Shown piece by piece: positions 6,780 to 9,104 of a stretch of DNA of 9,104 nt. Source of the DNA: an uncultured Alphaproteobacteria bacterium (GTDB taxonomy: Bacteria > Pseudomonadota > Alphaproteobacteria > Caulobacterales > Hyphomonadaceae); assembly GCA_903831485.1 (NCBI GenBank), contig CAIKXW010000452.1, positions 1 through 9,104 of the forward strand, written 5' to 3'. The position numbers were made by a program, and so were the translations under genes. The notes beneath the pieces are model-generated. The model had not been told where the DNA came from. It saw only the letters and a program-made list of their open reading frames with translations, and did not search any database. How positions within the stretch are numbered: position 1 is the stretch's first letter; the number at the start of each line of letters is the position of its first letter.

Positions 6780-8044
6780 TGGATCGTAGACACGTCATCA
6801 CGCTCCCCAACGGCGCACGCATCGTGTTCGATGCGATGCCAGGCCTGCGTACGGCCTCCGTCGGCGTCTATCTCGGCGCAGGCGCGCGCCACGAGTCCGC
6901 CGACCGAAACGGCCTCGCGCACTTCCTCGAACACATGGCCTTCAAGGGCGCCGGCGGCCTCAGCGCCCGGGCCATCGCCGAAGCGGTCGAAGCGCGCGGC
7001 GCGTCGATGAACGCCGCGACCGACTACGAGCGCACCAGCTATTTCGTCCGCTGCCTCTCCGCCGATGCGCCGCAGATGCTGGACATCGCGCTGTCGCTGG
7101 TGTTCGCCACCGACTTGCCGCTCGAAGAGATCGAACGCGAGAAATTCGTTGTCCTGCAGGAAATCGGTGAAGCCGCTGACCAGCCCGACGATCTCGTGAT
7201 GGAGCTCGCCCAGGCCGCCAGCTTCCCCGACCATCCGCTCGGCCGCCCCATCCTCGGCGTCGAAGCAACGCTGAAGCCGATCACCCGCGACGACCTGATC
7301 AGCTTCGCCGCCAACGCCTACGTCCCGCGGCGCACCGTCATCTCCGTAGCTGGCGCGTTCGACCAGGCCGCGGTCGAAGCCGTCGCCCGCCGCTGGCTGG
7401 ATCCGCGTCCCGCCTTGCCCGCGCCCATCTCCACCGCCCCAGCTGCGCCGCGCCGCCACGCCGCCACCGTCTCGCGCAAGCTCGAACAGACCCACCTCGT
7501 GCTTGCGCATCCCGCACCCCACGCCCAGTCGGACGAGCGTTTCGCCGCCCGTATCTTCGCCGAGATCTTCGGCGGCGGCATGGCCTCGCGCCTCTTCCAG
7601 GACGTGCGCGAGAGCAGGGGCCTCGCCTACACGATCGACGCCTCCGCCGAACAGTATAGCGACGCCGGCCGCATCTCCGTCTTCGCCGGCTGCGCACCCG
7701 GAGACGCCGCTGAAGTCGTGCAGATCACCCGCGCGATCTGGTCCGACATGGCGGCGGCAGGCCCCACCGAAGCCGAACTCTCCCGCGCCCGCGCCATCGC
7801 CGCGACCAGCTATGCCATGGCCGCCGAAGCGCCCTCCGCCCGCGCCGGCGGCGCGGCCTACGAACTCCTCGCTTTCGACCGCCTCGTTCCCATCGAGGAA
7901 GTGCTGCGGCGCATTGACTCAGTGACATCGGAAGACGTGCGCCGTGTCGCCGCGAACGCATTAGCCGCGCCGCCCATCGCTGCCGCTGTCGGCCCCAAGG
8001 CTGGACTTGCCGCCGCCGAGAGGTTTGTCTCGCAGGCAACCTGA
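6779..8044 (+). CDS. M16 family zinc metallopeptidase (processing-peptidase-like)
   Basis: A zinc peptidase of the pitrilysin/M16B type, related to the mitochondrial processing peptidase beta subunit. It has 421 residues and two homologous halves. The inverted zinc site HxxEH is at His48-Glu51-His52 (HFLEHMAFKG), and the third ligand is Glu128 in EREKFVVLQEIGE, at the standard spacing. NAATDYERTSYF at 78-89 is the usual active-site segment. The C-terminal half has GMASRLFQDVRESRGLAYTI at 267-286, the substrate-binding R/Y region. No signal peptide is seen, so it is probably cytoplasmic. The ATG shares its A with the thrC stop. A thrC-M16 pair is common in Alphaproteobacteria; the physiological substrate is not known from sequence. 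Confidence 0.95.
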   Translation: MDRRHVITLPNGARIVFDAMPGLRTASVGVYLGAGARHESADRNGLAHFLEHMAFKGAGGLSARAIAEAVEARGASMNAATDYERTSYFVRCLSADAPQMLDIALSLVFATDLPLEEIEREKFVVLQEIGEAADQPDDLVMELAQAASFPDHPLGRPILGVEATLKPITRDDLISFAANAYVPRRTVISVAGAFDQAAVEAVARRWLDPRPALPAPISTAPAAPRRHAATVSRKLEQTHLVLAHPAPHAQSDERFAARIFAEIFGGGMASRLFQDVRESRGLAYTIDASAEQYSDAGRISVFAGCAPGDAAEVVQITRAIWSDMAAAGPTEAELSRARAIAATSYAMAAEAPSARAGGAAYELLAFDRLVPIEEVLRRIDSVTSEDVRRVAANALAAPPIAAAVGPKAGLAAAERFVSQAT

Positions 8045-8068
8045 ATCGATCATTCCATCAACGGGACG

Positions 8069-9104
8069 ATGCACCAGTTCTCAGCCAACAGCGCAGGCGC
8101 CTCCGCACGCGCGGCCCTCTGGTCGTGGCATGCGGGCGATGGAGTCCTCATCATCCGCGCCGATCCGGGCAATCCGCTCGCCAGCCTCGATGGCCGATGG
8201 ACTCTCCAGGCGCTGCTGGAACAGTTCGATGGTCTGGCGCGCATGCGCATCGCCACCCCGCTGAAGTCCGGCCGTCCCGGCGACCCCGTCGACATCCGCG
8301 TCACGCTACTGAACGGCGCCCCCGCGCATTTCTTCGGCGCCTTCCACGATCTCGGAGTCGCGCGCGGCCTGATCGTCTCAGCCGCGGCCAGCGAGCGCCG
8401 CGTGCATGGCGAGAGCAATGTCGAACCCGTCTTTCAGCCCATCCGCCGCCTCGACACGCTGGACGTCGCCGGCTTCGAGGCGCTCGCCCGCTTCCGCACG
8501 CCCGACGGCAAGCTCGTAGGCGCAGATACGCTGGTCGGCCTCGGCGCAGACACGGACTGGACCGCCATCGCGCCCGTGATGCTGGCCCAATCGGCTGCGA
8601 CACTGGCTGCGTTGCGTAGCGAGGGTCGTAACGTCTTCATGCAGGTGAACCTCTCCGCCGCCGAAATCGCGCGGCCCGAACTGGTCGAAGAAGTTGCCGC
8701 CATCATTCGCGACGCAGACCTGCCGCACGGCGTCCTGCGCGTTGAACTCACGGAGCAGGCCGCCCTCCGCGACTTCGAAGGCGCTCTGGGCGCGCTCGCC
8801 GCCTTCCGCGCCGCCGGCGCCGGCATCGTGCTCGACGATTTTGGCGCCGGTCATTCCTCCTTCGCCTGGCTCGCCGAAATCCCGGCTGACGGCGTGAAGC
8901 TCGATCCTAAGCTCTGCCGCATGATCGGCCAGCCGCGCGCCTGTCGCATCGTCACCGCGCTCGCCGGCCTCATCCGCGGCCTTGGCATGACGGTCACCGC
9001 CGAAGGCATCGAGGACAAGGTCGTCGCCGGCGAACTCCACGCTATCGGCTGCGACTTCGTCCAGGGCTACGCCTACGACATGCCCCTCCGTCTGCAGGAC
9101 ATCA
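8069..9104 (+). CDS. EAL-domain c-di-GMP phosphodiesterase (3' end missing)
   Basis: The frame is open to the window end, giving 345 residues so far. Residues about 120-343 form an EAL domain, which hydrolyses cyclic di-GMP. The key motifs are present: Glu137 in FEALAR (the EAL motif), Asn194 in VNLS, Glu226/Glu229 in VELTE, Asp256-Asp257 in DDFGAGHSS, Lys277 and Asp279 in VKLD, Glu312 in TAEGIE, and Gln332 in VQGYAY. The retained metal and catalytic residues suggest an active enzyme. The loop GAGHSS differs slightly from the usual GTGYSS. Residues 1-119 have no clear membrane helix or GGDEF domain; an alternating hydrophobic pattern at 43-104 could be a PAS-like sensor, which is a guess. ATG 8069 is the first start after the M16 stop in this frame; GGGA at 8063-8066 is too close to be a good ribosome site. 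No terminator separates it from the peptidase gene. Confidence 0.92.
   Translation, partial: MHQFSANSAGASARAALWSWHAGDGVLIIRADPGNPLASLDGRWTLQALLEQFDGLARMRIATPLKSGRPGDPVDIRVTLLNGAPAHFFGAFHDLGVARGLIVSAAASERRVHGESNVEPVFQPIRRLDTLDVAGFEALARFRTPDGKLVGADTLVGLGADTDWTAIAPVMLAQSAATLAALRSEGRNVFMQVNLSAAEIARPELVEEVAAIIRDADLPHGVLRVELTEQAALRDFEGALGALAAFRAAGAGIVLDDFGAGHSSFAWLAEIPADGVKLDPKLCRMIGQPRACRIVTALAGLIRGLGMTVTAEGIEDKVVAGELHAIGCDFVQGYAYDMPLRLQDI

Noticed and set aside
6614..7522. Long open frame on the - strand opposite thrC and the peptidase gene
   Set aside because: It is a shadow of high-GC codon bias. The product is Arg/Gly/Glu-rich with no recognisable domain, and both + strand genes here are clearly real.
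8041..8068. Small inverted repeat GAAT-CGATC-ATTC between the peptidase and EAL genes
   Set aside because: A four-base stem is too short to support a regulatory or terminator call.

Overview
The window reads as a high-GC alphaproteobacterial chromosome segment. The gene order (ctaD, ctaB, small CoxF-like protein, ctaG, ctaE, DUF983, SURF1, then thrC and an M16 peptidase) and the protein sequences fit the aa3-type cytochrome c oxidase locus of Alphaproteobacteria. I suspect the Caulobacterales/Hyphomonadaceae side, but this is inferred from gene order and not from any search. All supported genes are on the + strand and are packed with gaps of 71 bases or less or with 1-4 base overlaps. I see no RNA gene, mobile element, CRISPR array or antisense gene, and no gene-free stretch longer than 300 bases.

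Bases 1-3619 hold the oxidase core and its assembly genes. They contain the 3' end of ctaD (subunit I, with heme a, heme a3, CuB and K-channel residues), ctaB (heme O synthase), a small one-helix CoxF-like protein, ctaG (Cox11-type CuB chaperone) and ctaE (subunit III). Bases 3637-5379 hold three further membrane-protein genes: a five-helix protein I do not recognise, a DUF983 protein with paired CxxC motifs, and a compact SURF1 homologue. These fit assembly of the heme and copper centres of subunit I.

Bases 5376-8044 encode threonine synthase (thrC) and an M16 zinc peptidase of the mitochondrial-processing-peptidase type, joined by overlapping stop and start codons and joined to SURF1 in the same way. 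The last gene, cut off by the window end, is an EAL-domain c-di-GMP phosphodiesterase candidate with all the main catalytic motifs and an N-terminal region of unknown type. It begins 24 bases after the peptidase stop.

Most genes are of well-known kinds. The points worth a second look are two strong RNA hairpins (12 bp between ctaD and ctaB, with an in-frame decoy ATG spanning the loop edge; 11 bp perfect inside the 3' end of ctaG), the unrecognised membrane protein embedded in the oxidase cluster, and the unbroken run from respiratory genes into amino-acid, protease and c-di-GMP genes. I found no convincing wholly new system.
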